Of a stretch of DNA of 64,000 nt, positions 52,340 through 64,000 are shown piece after piece. Source of the stretch: Lichenostomus cassidix. Lineage: Eukaryota > Chordata > Aves > Passeriformes > Meliphagidae. The stretch covers positions 44,714,491 through 44,778,490 of the forward strand of contig CM039182.1 of assembly GCA_008360975.2 (NCBI GenBank), in the 5' to 3' direction. Numbering within the stretch: position 1 is the stretch's first letter; each line of letters begins with the position of its first letter. The position numbers and the translations under genes are program-made. The notes beneath the pieces are model-generated. The model was not told where the DNA came from. It did no database searches and saw only the letters and a program-made list of their open reading frames with translations.

Positions 52340-52460
52340 TTATTCTCCTCTATTCATTGCAGTGTCTAGTTTTGAGCTCCAGACTATAAGAAAGACATTG
52401 ACGGACAGGAGCAAGTCCAGAGAAAGACAACCAAGATGTTTAGGATAGTGGACCACGCAA
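52340..52460 (+). mobile_element. CR1 LINE fragment, sense (post-RT region)
   Basis: The + strand encodes a decayed VxFxAPDYKKDIDGQEQVQR block, which matches the CR1 stretch after the reverse transcriptase core. It is truncated on both sides, with no 3' terminus. It lies next to an antisense CR1 piece. Confidence 0.8.
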
Positions 52461-52494
52461 TGTGTGTATTTTCAGCCTCTGCCTGTACTGTTAC

Positions 52495-52790
52495 ATGAAT
52501 GTATTCCTTCCCAAGAGCTTTGTATTTGCCTTTGGTAAACTTTAGGAGGTTTCTGGCAGCCCTTTGTTTGAGCTCTTCAGCTTCTTGAGCTCTTTCTGAA
52601 TGTTACCTCAACCCTTCATCACATCATCCGTTTTCTTAATTTCAATGTCATTTGTAAACTTGCTGAACATGCATGTTATTACATCCTATTAACACAGTGT
52701 CCGTGCTGTTAATGAAGGTATTCAACATTCATGAGCTACTCCCTGTGTTAAAAAGAAAAGGCTGAAGACATAGTATTATGGGTCATCAAT
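52495..52790 (-). mobile_element. CR1 LINE fragment, antisense (RT core)
   Basis: Read on the minus strand, the region follows the CR1 reverse transcriptase. A block like LFNIFINDL lies at about 52715-52745 and an LSKFTNDT-like block, equivalent to SKFADDT, at about 52646-52670. The segment downstream of the RT active site ends near 52540. Stops and indels show it is dead. It is opposite in direction to the CR1 piece at 52340-52460. Confidence 0.75.
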
Positions 52791-53959
52791 TTCCCTTACT
52801 TCCCCATTACATTGTGATAATTAATTCATGTATATATGGAGCTTTAGAAATTAAAAACCATAGATACTTGCTGAAGATTAGAAGGAACTCAGGTTAGGTG
52901 GTCAGTCCTGTCAAGATTTTTGTTTCTAAGAGCCAAGACATTAGCAATGAGGATTTCTTTCCAATTTTGTGCATGCCTTTCTTCAGCTGCCAAGAAGCTG
53001 TATTTTTGCAGACAGATCGTTTAGAGACCTGCGTCACTGTTTTATTTTGTGCCTGTTAGCCTTCAGAACTCTCTCTTGCTCAAAGGAGTTGTATGATATG
53101 ATATATTTTTTTTAAAGGGCTGTAGCTTACATGTTGAACTTTCCCCTTTCTCAAGAAAATCTTGCATGATGGCACTGTCTGCATTACTACTTCTGTGATT
53201 TCCTGTTAATAACAATGACATGGTTGTGCATTTCAGCAACTTTCATAGAAGGTGGATTGCCTAGCGTTAATTTCTCTCTCCCCTGAACTGTGTCCTTTTC
53301 TGTTACAATACATCAGACGTGTACTGATAACCACTTAAAATGTTTAAAGGTGAAATGGAGAATAACATATGCAACTGAAGTCACAGAGGGAATTTAAAAT
53401 GGCCTGTACTGGTGTTATCAGCTATTAAACATTTGTTCTGTTAACGTTAATGACATTTCCACTTAATAATCAGAGGGGAATAATATGATTCAGTTTAATT
53501 ACTGAGACTGGAATTCAGTAAAGAGACTAGGATTAATACAGAGTCCCTTGTGAATAGTTAACAAAAGATACTAAAAAGCCAAGACAATTGTGGTCATTTT
53601 TAGCATGGTCTTCTAAGAGAGTGACACTTACCATCTCTTCCTCTGTCTTGGCTTCTGGCTGCCAGTCTTTCTTACCTCCCTTTCCCCATCTTTTAATATT
53701 GGACGATTTTAAGTTCACTTGAGAGAGCATGGAGGTCCAAATATACAAAATATGTATTCAGTCTATAATAATCAGTATCTGATGAGAGGGACCCAAGTTA
53801 ATGCCATAGTTTAGGGAAAGACAATGGGCTTATCAATTAAATATTCTTCACTAGTGTACAGCAAATAGAATAGCACTATACATGACATGCACAAAATAGA
53901 TATATATGTACTTTTACATTTACAGAAAGAAAGGAATTTTAATACCTAAAATTTCCAAA

Positions 53960-53981
53960 TTACTGATTTTAAAATCAGTAA
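53960..53981. repeat. 22-bp perfect palindrome
   Basis: TTACTGATTTT is followed directly by its exact reverse complement, with no spacer. It lies in AT-rich intron. Confidence 0.95.
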
Positions 53982-54539
53982 GTTTGCAACCTATGATCTT
54001 GGACCATACCTATGGAAATTATGTTGCAAAAAAAGACATTTCATCTTCAGGTAGGAACTAAAGAATGTAAATGTGAGAGGATCATAATTCTTAAACAGTT
54101 TTCTTTCTTTCATTATTAAGTTTTGCCGTGATCAAAGTGAAGCCAACTGGTCTGAGTTTATTCTGTATTGTGGTAGTTCTTACTGATGGAGGTCAAACTT
54201 TCTTATCTCTGAATTCTATTTCCATTAGCATTTGTTAAATTAAATTATAAAGTGTAAAACTCATGTAATATCCTTAGATCTATTGATAAGCCTGTAAAGA
54301 TCTACTAATTAATATATCTCCCTGGCCTTTTCAGTATTCACTTCCCGTTTTCTTTCTAGGATGTCTGCAGTCTTCTGTTTTAGGTTTGTAACCACAGAGT
54401 TTAACAGTGTGTTGGTCAATGCCTGTGGGGGATACCTATGAAATGATCCCACAGGATGAGTGCATGGAGCAGCTCACTCAGGAGGGCATGCTTGTAGTTG
54501 GGTGACATAGGACAAAGCAGCGCCAAGGTTTCAGAAACA

Positions 54540-54587
54540 GGGGCAGGGAGTCATCAGTGACATGGGGCAGGGAGTTGTCAGTGACAA
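54540..54587. repeat. 24-bp tandem duplication
   Basis: Two adjacent 24-bp units begin GGGGCAGGGAGT and differ at only a few positions. They lie inside a locally GC-richer patch (54430-54620) of unknown origin. Confidence 0.9.
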
Positions 54588-57500
54588 CGATGGTGACTTA
54601 CTGCCATGGAGGTAGGCAGAGATACAGGATACAGATTTTTACAAAGAGGGGTATTGTTAGTTCTACTGGTCATGAAACAACCAGTTGTACATTACTTTGT
54701 GCCTGTCGTATTAAAAGGGTTAACATTTGTTGACTATAAAATGAAAACCCTGTTCTAGATGCTAAAATTATGAGTTCCTAAGCAGGTGTTGTAGGATAAC
54801 AGTGGTTGGTCATCTGTTTCTATAGACAGGCACCAGCACAGTCTACTGAAAAGACATATCATCTGTCTTAGATATGTGTCTATTGACAAGCACTGACATA
54901 CTGACAAATTGAGACATAAACCACGAAATCAGGTTTGGCTGCTTGATACGTGAGTGGTATTACTGTGCAAGACTACTTCATTATGTGATGAGTAATAAAT
55001 AGCCAAGTGCACCACAGCACTTACTGTAGTGAAATTCTTGTGCTCTAGTAGAATTCACAGATATATAAACTTTTTACTTTGCTTTCAGTTTGGTCTTTTT
55101 GTTGCTTTTCTTTCTTTAGTTATGATTTTTTGGGGTTTTTGGTTGTTTGTTTTTCAAACAGTTTGTACAAATTAAAAATAGAAAAAGTTGAATCATTGTC
55201 TAGTCAGCAGTGCTTTCCAACTGTGACTGCTGTTTGTCCACGGGTAATATTAAAAGGCAAGGTAGTTCTTCATTCTAACTGTTGCATCATTTTGTTTATA
55301 GGAAGAGTTTGGATATATCATATTTGATTGTAGAGAAATGTCTTTCAAAGACTTTAATTGCTTCACAAGGATCTTCATTCTGAAGTAATGAACAAAACAT
55401 GTTGTTGGAAAACAGCTCTTACAGGCTGCAGTGGATAACTTCTGATAGTCTGCCTGCAGCAGTTTATTCCTGATAATGCATCTAATTTATTATGTTTATA
55501 TAAAAAGCTATTCTCTGCATGTATAAAAAGTAATTCCAAGTTTCTAGTGTTATTCAAAGCTGATCTAGTAAACTGTTTTCAGCCCAGTATTACTTATGAG
55601 TAAGTTTACATTTTTAGCTTTTTTGAATCTCATTATACTCCATAAATCAGTTACCAATTTTTTTCATGTTGATCTTGTAAGGGGATGATTTATATATAAA
55701 ATTCAATACAGTTATGTTGAATTGAATTACCTTTTCCAGGCTGTACTGCTCTGACCTTGTGTTTGTCTACTGTAATGAAGTAACTACCAATAGCAGTATA
55801 AGCAGACATGTTTGTCTGAATGTTAAAACCAAGTTTCCATTATACGATAGAACAAATCCTAAACTTTATGTCTTAATGATATTGAATTTAAGAAACTAAA
55901 GTAAAAGGGAAATTGTGGGATTTAGAACAACAAAAATGGTCTTTGAGTTATGCTAAATGTGACAGCTATTCAGTTCTTTAAGAAGTTTGTGTAAAACCTG
56001 AAGTTCCTAGAGAAGGATCTTTGGTGGAAGTGTAGAATGTCAGCTACAGCAATCATAATATTAAATATCATACTAAGAAAGCATGCTAGGTGCTTAAAGC
56101 AGGGACAGTTATTAAAAAGAACAGATCTGCAGCAGTAAAGTTTGTAGTCAGATGATCATAACTCATTTGTACCTCATGAAAGAAAGATCAGCTTTTGTGG
56201 CTGAAATATCCTTATTCATCTTGTGGTCCACTGCTTTGACTTTTAGTCAAATGTCAAGAGATTAGTTAGATTTCAAATGTCTTTGTGTGTTGTATTGTTG
56301 AAGTCTGTTAAAAACTGCGTATCCAAAAAGTGGCACTCATGAGATCAAAATCCAACTTTAACCTTCTTCTTGAAAATCGTAAAAATAAGGAAAAAAAAAG
56401 CCTTTTATATACACACACCTTTACAATAGTTATTATACCAGAATGATGACCATAATGAATTCTGAGCTCTCTAGATAGACCCCAAATGTTTCTAACTTAC
56501 CTAAACCTTAGGAGGATATTCCTCTACCTTTCGCTTCCTCACAGATAATTTGATTTCAGCTTCTGACTCCAAAAGGCTTTTGATCATGATGCCCATAGCA
56601 CACCTTTTTAGAATAGTTTGTAGCTTCCTAGCCAGCTCTCATAATCTGCTACATCACCACTGTTTATGAAATTAGGCAGTAGTCTGCAGTAACTTGACAA
56701 CCCAGATCTTCCTCCCTGCTGCACACACCTATGCAGTAGTCTGAACTACAGTGCAGTGCTACAAAGGCATTGGTGTGACATTTCATGTGACTTTGATTTT
56801 AGGGATAAAATTGAGTTTTTGGAAAAACTGGCTTAAAAGTTGCAGCATTTTTTTTCAATATGGGAGAAATTAGCTATCTCTTAAGATGGTGATCAAGAAG
56901 AGGGCCATGGGTTAATCATGCAGAAGAAGTCTGCTTATAACTGAAAGGCAGTACTAAAAACATTCTACATAATACACCAGTTGAACTGATATGCCCTTAA
57001 AAAAAAACCAAAACAATAAATCAAACACTTAGACTTACTCTGTGAAGAAATCAGACACACATCCAGTGTGGTTCTGAAGCCATTTACTCATTCCTTACTA
57101 GATTCTATTTTTTCATAGGAGTCTTCTACAGAAGTTTTACAGGATACAATACAGAAGTATTTGTTTAGTGACTGAAGATAGAAAAGGTGTTTTATGGCAG
57201 TGCTTTATATCTGCTTACTGTTAAGCTTAGTTCATATGCAATGCATTGTGATTCTGAACAGAGAGACTGGCAGGGAGAATAAGTTAGGGAAATTAATATG
57301 AGTAAGAACCTAAAGGCATTTTTTCTGTGTTTAGTCAATGTTTGGAAACACAATGCTCTTAATTAAATAAATGTAAAATTAGAAATCATTTTAAAATATA
57401 AAAATTAAATGTATCATCCTGTCTGAGTGGTTGTAGAAGCTGCTTCTCTATCATTTGGATGTGAGAGACACAGTCCCTAGCTAAGGGGTACACCTTCCAG

Positions 57501-60500
57501 CCTCTGCCATGTGGGATGTAAGCTTTACACAGCTGCTTGCCAGCACTGTAGTAGTTAGTTCAGCTCTTGAGCACAGAAGTGTCTCTGGATATCTAAAGAT
57601 AGAAGTCATATGTCATGTGTCTCGTGTTCATTTGAGTTGCAGTTTATATGAGAAGTCAATGGTGGTTGAGCCTGAAGAAGTTTCTTCTGTGATGTTACGA
57701 AGCTCAGAATGCTTTTTAGCAGTGTTAAGACAGATTTTTCTGACCCAAAATGCGAATCACTCAGGTGGAAGTGTATAACAACACATGGGTAAACTTAGAA
57801 GCCTAGTATCATAAAAGATAAGTGGGAATCATGTCAAAATAGCATGGTAGTAGTGAAGTTTTTGCGGAAAAAATAACCTGTGTCATCCTGTGATATTCAT
57901 CAATGCAGCCATCTGAAAAGGATGAAAATAGAAATGGTAATTGCTGTGAGGAACAGTTATGCCATTCAAGTAGAACCAAGCCTGTTGTTGAGAGTCATAC
58001 CCATAAGGCACAAAATGTCACAGCATGCTTGCTAGAACTTCAAAGGATAAAATAAGTGAATAAAGGATCAACAGGTTGTTACATCTTGTGTCTCTAGTGC
58101 TATACTGTAAAAAAGAACTAGCATTTCTGTGGCTGGAGTAGGTGTTCTGATACTATCTATCCCTGTGCCAGCCAAGCAGATTATTTGCAGCATAGCTGGC
58201 TGCCTGAACTACCTAAGATGTCTCATTTTAAAACCCAGTTGATGGAAAAGAACAGAATAATAACAAAAGATGGTCAAAGTCTTTTCATTCCATTATATTC
58301 TAGTCTGAGAGGCTTTATGCAGAAATCTGATTATATAACTGATCAACTTAGTTTAATGGTGGGAAGTTAGTTCAATAAATATAGGAATTTCAAAGCTTAG
58401 ACTATCTTTATATTTCTAAAATGCCAACCATAATAGACATTTTCTATATCTATCTGATACCTAGACAAATTTAAGATTTAACGTTTTGACAGTGAATATT
58501 CTGATTGATACTATTTGGAGGCAGAAACCTAAATTGAAAAAGTAAAATTTTTTCTTAAAATGAAAGGCATAGATTTTTCATAGGTTGAGTTTGTGGGTAT
58601 CCAAAGGTTTCCTGATGACAAACTCAGGACTGTAAACCAGAAGAGTCTTCAAAGCTTTGTGCTCCTTCTCACCCTCTCTCTAGTGAGTGTGGTCTTTGCA
58701 TTTACTCTGGATGCTGCTTTTCATGCAGTTTGATTTAAGCATTGTCATTTGACATTATGCTAGTATTCTCCATGAACTGCAATTTAAATTGTATGTGTTA
58801 GCACTAGAAGTTTTGGTCAGTTTGAGAAAAAATGAGTAACTAGGTAAACATGTACCTATCATATTAGCTACAGATTAAATATTGCCAATGAAAACTATTT
58901 GTTATGGATAATAAATTAAATCTAATTATGATGATGTCCCTGTGTATCTTGTCAGATATAATTAGTAAGCTGAAGGATCATTTTAGGAGATGAAATTAAA
59001 AATGTAACTATATATTTGAAAAGACTCACATTTTAAGTACATTTACTATGCTATAGGTTGTAGAGCTATCACATATGTTCTATTCTAGCAGTTAAAACAG
59101 TCTCAGTATGAAAGCAGTGTACTGCCAGTTTGAGGTAAGTGTAAAGTCACAAAAGTACAAAGTACTATACGCAACACAAAATTAAACTACATCAATCATT
59201 CTGTCATAGGGAAAAGTCTTCTTCAGATGCACTTGTATGATCCTACTGAAAGAAGTTCATTTTGTCAGTTGCTAAAAACAAGCACCAGTTTTGGCAGGAC
59301 CAGATATATCTAGTGGACAGATAAATGAAATCTGAGGTTTTTCACTGCTTTGAAGAATGGTTTGGGGGTTTTTTTTGTTTTGTTTTAAATGTCTTCAATA
59401 GTTGTCGTAGCTCCCACGCAGCCAGATGTTTTTGTCTTTTAAGTTATTTTCAGGAAAATTGTGTTGCGAAAAGAGATGTTTAAACCATTTGTGAACAATT
59501 AAACTTTAGAATAATTTCTTCTTTAAAGCAGACAGGGAATTACATCAATGGAGAAACTGAAGTTATTTACATTTTTTAAAGCCATTTGAAATTCACAATT
59601 TTTACACAAAACTAGGTAGTAGTCCATATTACTTGAGGCTTTTCCTGTGATGTTCTTCCTTTTCCACCCAAATATTTTTTTTCAGACTTCTGCCTAAAAT
59701 GCAACATCTATATGTAGTCTTTTTAGAATGGTGTTTTCTTTTGCCATTTGGGGTCTAATTTTTTGGTATTGTTTAGCTTAGCTTTTCCAGGCACTTCAAG
59801 TTACATTTTAATGTGCATTTCATATTCAATAATTCCTTTCTATAGTTAAATTTCTTTTGAAGTCTTTACATATGGATTTTCCACCATCTTAAGACAGTAT
59901 ATATTCAAGTGAGTGTTTGTTCTCATGCAAGTTATTTAGACAAGTTCCACTCCTCAACTGGTAGATTTTTCCTGTGGCATTTGATCAATGCCTTGTAGAT
60001 TTGATAGGGTAACTAATTCTGTGAGTAATTGTATATGTGACCATTTCCATTTTATAGCAATGTATCTGCAGGTAGTCAGTTTTTGCAAGTCAGCTGATGA
60101 GGGAAGCTGTTTGAGGTGCACTTGAAACCTCCAGCTGAGGGACAGTGGTTATTTAAACGGTTGTGACAGAAGTGTAGATGTCTACCTGATTATACTGTTT
60201 GTTTTTTTAAGAAAATACATTTCATAAATACAATCCAAACTTGTCTATCCATGCTTTAAAAAAAAGTATCTCATTTTAGCTTAAGCCTTTTCCTAATTAA
60301 ACCAAGATGGTATTTATGTAAGATGGGTTTATGAAGGCAAATATGTCAGCAAAGACATGTGCTTGAGGACATATGGTGGGTTTCAGAGCTGAGCTTCAAG
60401 CAAACCAGTTTTACTTTTCTCGTAAAGAGGCCCTAACTTGATAAACATTGGGGTTTTTTTGTTTCATGGATAGGGTTTAAATGTTTCCATAGATATCTCC

Positions 60501-61915
60501 GTGTTGTTAGCAGATACTGCATCAGCTAGTTGTTCCTTCGTTTTGGTTGAGGAAAACATTATGTGCTTCCCTTTGAACTTTTAAGATGAATGGGAGAAGA
60601 AATAGGGTATTTATATAAAGTCTGAAGCTCTCTTCTCTCTTTCAGGAGAATGTTAAAACTGGGAAGATTTTTTCCCTGCTACCACCCACCTTTCAAAAAG
60701 ATAAGGAAAAGAAACTTTTTGTTCACCTGCATACATTCAGTTTCAACTTACCTAGTCTTTCCTGAGGGCCATTCTTTCCTTACTTATTGTATTTCAGGTT
60801 GCTTACTCAAAAACCTCTAATCCCAATTCCAGTGAGTCTTGGAAAAAATCCAGTAAAGTGTTGTTAATGGATTTATTCACACTTTTAAAAGATCATACTT
60901 CCTAGCTAACATGCCCATATTGTGACATAAAGTTTTAGCCAATGATGCAGCCATGAAATACAACTTATTTCCCTGGATGACAGCAGAACTAATGCTACTA
61001 TATGTATTATATAAAGATTGAAAAAACATTAAAATTATCCATGATGGCTGAACAGGCTTTCTAATGCATATTTTTCCTGAATAAGCACAGACAGATATTG
61101 TATGTTTTGATCCCATCATTCAACCCAGAATCACGTGAATAGTGGGTTTATGCCATTATTTATCTTACTAGGAGAAAAAGCTCAAACTGTTACTTGCTGT
61201 GCATTTTTTTCAGAAATTACATTGAATGTGATTAAGAGAGCATGTGGTTCAGGCAGCAGCACTAGAAGATGAATTTAGGGGAAGCACTTTGTCTATACTG
61301 TGAGGAAAAGTCATAAGCAAGATAAGGAAAAGGCAGATACAATACCCAAAGGAACAAATTATCAAGGCAGGTTTACAGGTTTTGACAGAGCACATAGTAA
61401 GAACAGCACTGCTTTACAAGATTTTGCTTGCCTAGCTGTGGGTCAGGCACTCACTCAGATCGAGTCTGTGCCTCATGGGATCAGCCTGGATGCAGAGATA
61501 CCCAGGCTGGGCTGAGTGCAAGAAGCAACTGGGGGGCTCTGCTGTGTGCCCTGCAAGAAACCTGTGTTCATGAAAGGTGTGCATGCAGTCCTGCACAGCA
61601 TGCAGTGCTACAGTAACACATCCAGAAGGCAGAAAATTACAACTCCTGGCACTAACTTCCTAATTTGGTTCCATGGACCTGGCCAGTGTGGGTGCTGCCT
61701 GTGACATATGAGATCCCAGGCTGAATTGTAGCCACCCTCCCAGTTCAGTGCAGTATTCTGGCAGATCAAATTGTGCAAAATGTTTGAACTCTATGTGCCC
61801 TGAGATTGCTTGTCTTGAAAATTTAACTATTTCTGCATCTCATTTCTGGTGTTTACTTGCTGCAACTTCTCTCCACCTGCATAATTTGTTGACAGTCCAG
61901 TTCCACAGATTCCTC

Positions 61916-61976
61916 TCGCCTTCTGAACATAGATCATTCTGAATTCGCCTTCTGAATTTGACATAGATCCACATTC
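61916..61976. repeat. About 30-bp imperfect tandem duplication
   Basis: Both units begin TCGCCTTCTGAA and contain CATAGATC. They differ by a 3-nt insertion and several substitutions. Confidence 0.85.
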
Positions 61977-62819
61977 ACTAAGTCCAGGCTTTGCTTTTTC
62001 TAGCCTACTTCTAAAGTCCCTCTCCCTTAAAGCACAGTCTTCATTAAGCCTAATCAATTCTCTCTAAAAATGTTGATAAACAAACACAAAGGAAAAGCTA
62101 GTTTGAACAGAGGAGAGTGAAAATTTTGAGCATGTCTCAGCTATTTACTGGTAGCAGCTGCATGTAAAGTCCCATCAGGAGAAGTGTGCATTCCTATAAT
62201 GAAACTCATTGGGCATCCCTACATCTGACATGCTGACTGTCTCTGAACCAGAAGTGTTTCTTCACATAAACAGAGGGAAGGCCTATTAAACATGCCATGA
62301 TACCACTATCCTGTAGGATATCTATTACAATCCTCAATCCTAGATGGAGGCAATGACCCGTGTTGAATTTGTTGCAGAGTATATTGTCTTAGAAAAAGTG
62401 GGGGATGTTACTTCATTGTTTCAAGCCACTGTTAAATTTTATTATCCTTGATGTTTGTCTCTTCCCTTGAGATAACATGGAGGGGGGAACAAAGGAACAT
62501 GAGTCCTTCCTTGCAAACTCTCTCTTTTGATTGCAAAATCAAACTTTTTCCCCACCCCCATTGTCTTGTCAAACTGAATTTCTTTGCCTGAGCTTACTTT
62601 TTAGAATCAGTGGTCTGGGCATAAGCAGGCTAAAAGAGAAATATAGGTGTGTAGGGATATATAAGTGTATAGTGGTACTGCCCAGGGCACATATGAACTG
62701 ACTCATGAAGCACAACCTGGGGCAGGATGGTGGAGGCTCCCTGTTTTGAAGCAAGTTGATTGCCTAAAAAACACCTATGCCCAGCAGAGCAGACAGTGTA
62801 GAGAAAAAGGAAAAGCCAT

Positions 62820-63424
62820 GGTTTAGCCGTGGTTTAGCCATGGCTGGCAACTGAGCACCACGCAGCCACTTAATCACCACTCCCTTCAGTGAGGGGGAAG
62901 AATCATCAGCATAAAAGTGAGAAAAAACCTTGTGGATTGACATAAAAATAGTTTAATAATTCAAAAGATATAATAAGAAGAATTTAAAAAAATCTAAGGA
63001 AAAGGGATAAAAAACCCCAAACAAACAAACAAACCAGGGAGAGAGAAAAATAAATGCAAGAAGAACGAGTGATGCAAATGAAAACAACTGCTCAACACCA
63101 ACTAACCAATGCCCAGACAGTTCAGGAGCAGCATCCACCCTGCCAGCCTCTCCTCCTTCTCAGTTTTATTGCTGAGCTTGATGCCATATGGCATGGAATA
63201 TCCCTCTGGTTAGCTGTGTCCCCTCCCAACTTCTGTGCACCTCCAGCCCATTCATTAATGGGTGGGGTGAGGAGTCGAAAAGCCCTGGACTCTGTGTAAG
63301 CCCTGCTCAGCAATAACCAAAACATCCCTATGTTATCAGCACTGTATTCACTACAAAACCAAAACAGAGCCCTATGCAGGCTAATATGAAGAAATTGAGC
63401 TTTACCTAAGCCAGAACAAGTACA
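62820..63424 (-). mobile_element. Solo LTR of an avian endogenous retrovirus, antisense to ULK4
   Basis: Read on the minus strand, the sequence starts with TGTACTTGTTCTGGCT at 63424. It passes through a region with ATATTCCATGCCATATGGCAT and a TATA-like AATAAAA (63164-63170) and then an ATTAAA poly(A)-type signal (62952-62957). It ends with GGCTGCGTGGTGCTCAGTTG and a repeated GGCTAAACCA near 62820-62845. I recognise this as a common avian ERV-type LTR. Neither side shows a convincing primer-binding site or polypurine tract, and no gag, pol or env remains, so it is best read as a solo LTR. A CAAA repeat and an AT-rich stretch near 62940-63060 look like later change. The exact family and target-site duplication are undetermined. 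Confidence 0.8.
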
Positions 63425-64000
63425 GGTACAAAACCAGCGCTTGCATACAAAGTTTCTCCTGCTATTCTGTTGCACAACTTCACATGGCACACACTTGAAT
63501 CCTGGCTGTCTATATCACCCTTTTCTGTGGCCATCTCTCTCACTGTAGTGACTATCAATGTTCTTAACTTCTGCGTCACCTGTGAAGAAATTGGTTGCCC
63601 TTGAACAAACCAGAATCCAGATTCTCAAAGCATCAGATCAGCAGCAGGATTCATTTCAGTTTGTTGCAGGGGGGGTAGTATAATTCACTGTTTTTGTTTT
63701 ACAGCTGGGTGGTTTGAGCAAAGACAGCCTAATAGGTCAAACCATTCTCTTTGATCTCCTTTCAGAGCTTAAGTGGAAGTTTTGCCAGGAGTCTGAGCCA
63801 GTCTGTTAACAGACATACACAGGTTCTACTACTCCCAGCAACAGCTACCTGCATAGAAAAGGTACAAGCTGTCCACAGCCCGGTGCCATTAGACCCATGT
63901 TCCTGTTGTGTGAATCCTATTGAAACAGGGGAAAGAGGGTATGGAACACAGAAATCAAAGGCACACAGGCTTGCAGTTTCTTCAGAGCCAAGGCTGCCTC

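Larger units (their letters stand above)
50605..64000 (+). other. ULK4: 5' part of the next ULK4 intron (at least 13.4 kb)
   Basis: It begins with donor GTATTT and runs to the window edge. It contains two opposed CR1 fragments (52340-52790), a 22-bp palindrome (53960-53981) and an antisense solo LTR (62820-63424). Base composition becomes less AT-rich after about 61250. No further ULK4 exon was recognised. Confidence 0.75.

Noticed and set aside
63122..63490. 122-codon minus-strand open frame
   Set aside because: It lies largely within the solo LTR, which is noncoding. No viral protein motif is visible.
62820..64000. Full-length endogenous provirus
   Set aside because: No polypurine tract or primer-binding site borders the LTR, and no gag, pol or env similarity is visible up to the window edge.
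1..64000. CRISPR arrays, operons, phage or bacterial mobile systems
   Set aside because: The sequence is clearly vertebrate, with spliced exons and CR1 LINEs. No regularly spaced repeats or prokaryotic genes are present.

Overview
The window is an AT-rich piece of a bird nuclear genome, most likely a songbird. CR1 LINE fragments, one element that looks like a tRNA-Ile-headed SINE with a CR1-like tail, and an avian-type solo LTR support this. There are no bacterial-style genes: no operons, ribosome binding sites or long open frames. Almost all of the sequence is intron.

The only gene I can support is ULK4 (Unc-51-like kinase 4, a pseudokinase), read on the + strand. Seven internal coding exons are visible at 2266-2317, 2403-2497, 10801-10852, 10951-11095, 16202-16294, 26292-26340 and 50499-50604. 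Every junction has AG/GT borders and all codon phases join without a stop. Together they give 592 nt, about 197 codons, of the C-terminal helical-repeat (ARM/HEAT-like) region. The kinase-like domain must lie upstream and the rest of the C-terminus downstream. Two exon pairs are split by very short introns (85 and 98 nt), while the other introns span roughly 5, 8, 10 and 24 kb, plus at least 13.4 kb at the right edge.

Layout: 1-2265 is the tail of an upstream intron. 2266-2497 is the first exon pair. 2498-10800 is an intron carrying a CR1 fragment followed by an older L3/CR1-like LINE (6660-7890). 10801-11095 is the second exon pair. 11096-16201 is an intron without recognised transposons. 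16202-16294 is an exon. 16295-26291 is an intron with an exact 91-bp direct duplication (23130-23220 and 25095-25185). 26292-26340 is an exon. 26341-50498 is the largest intron, with a CR1 3' end (34296-34672), a GC-rich island (38110-38345) and the SINE (41271-41414). 50499-50604 is the last exon. 50605-64000 is intron with two opposed CR1 pieces (52340-52790) and an antisense solo LTR (62820-63424).

I found no new gene system. The most check-worthy signals are the 91-bp duplication, the SINE, the deep-intronic GC island, several inverted repeats, and unannotated stretches that read like candidate regulatory DNA. Family names come from recalled consensus features, not from a database search.
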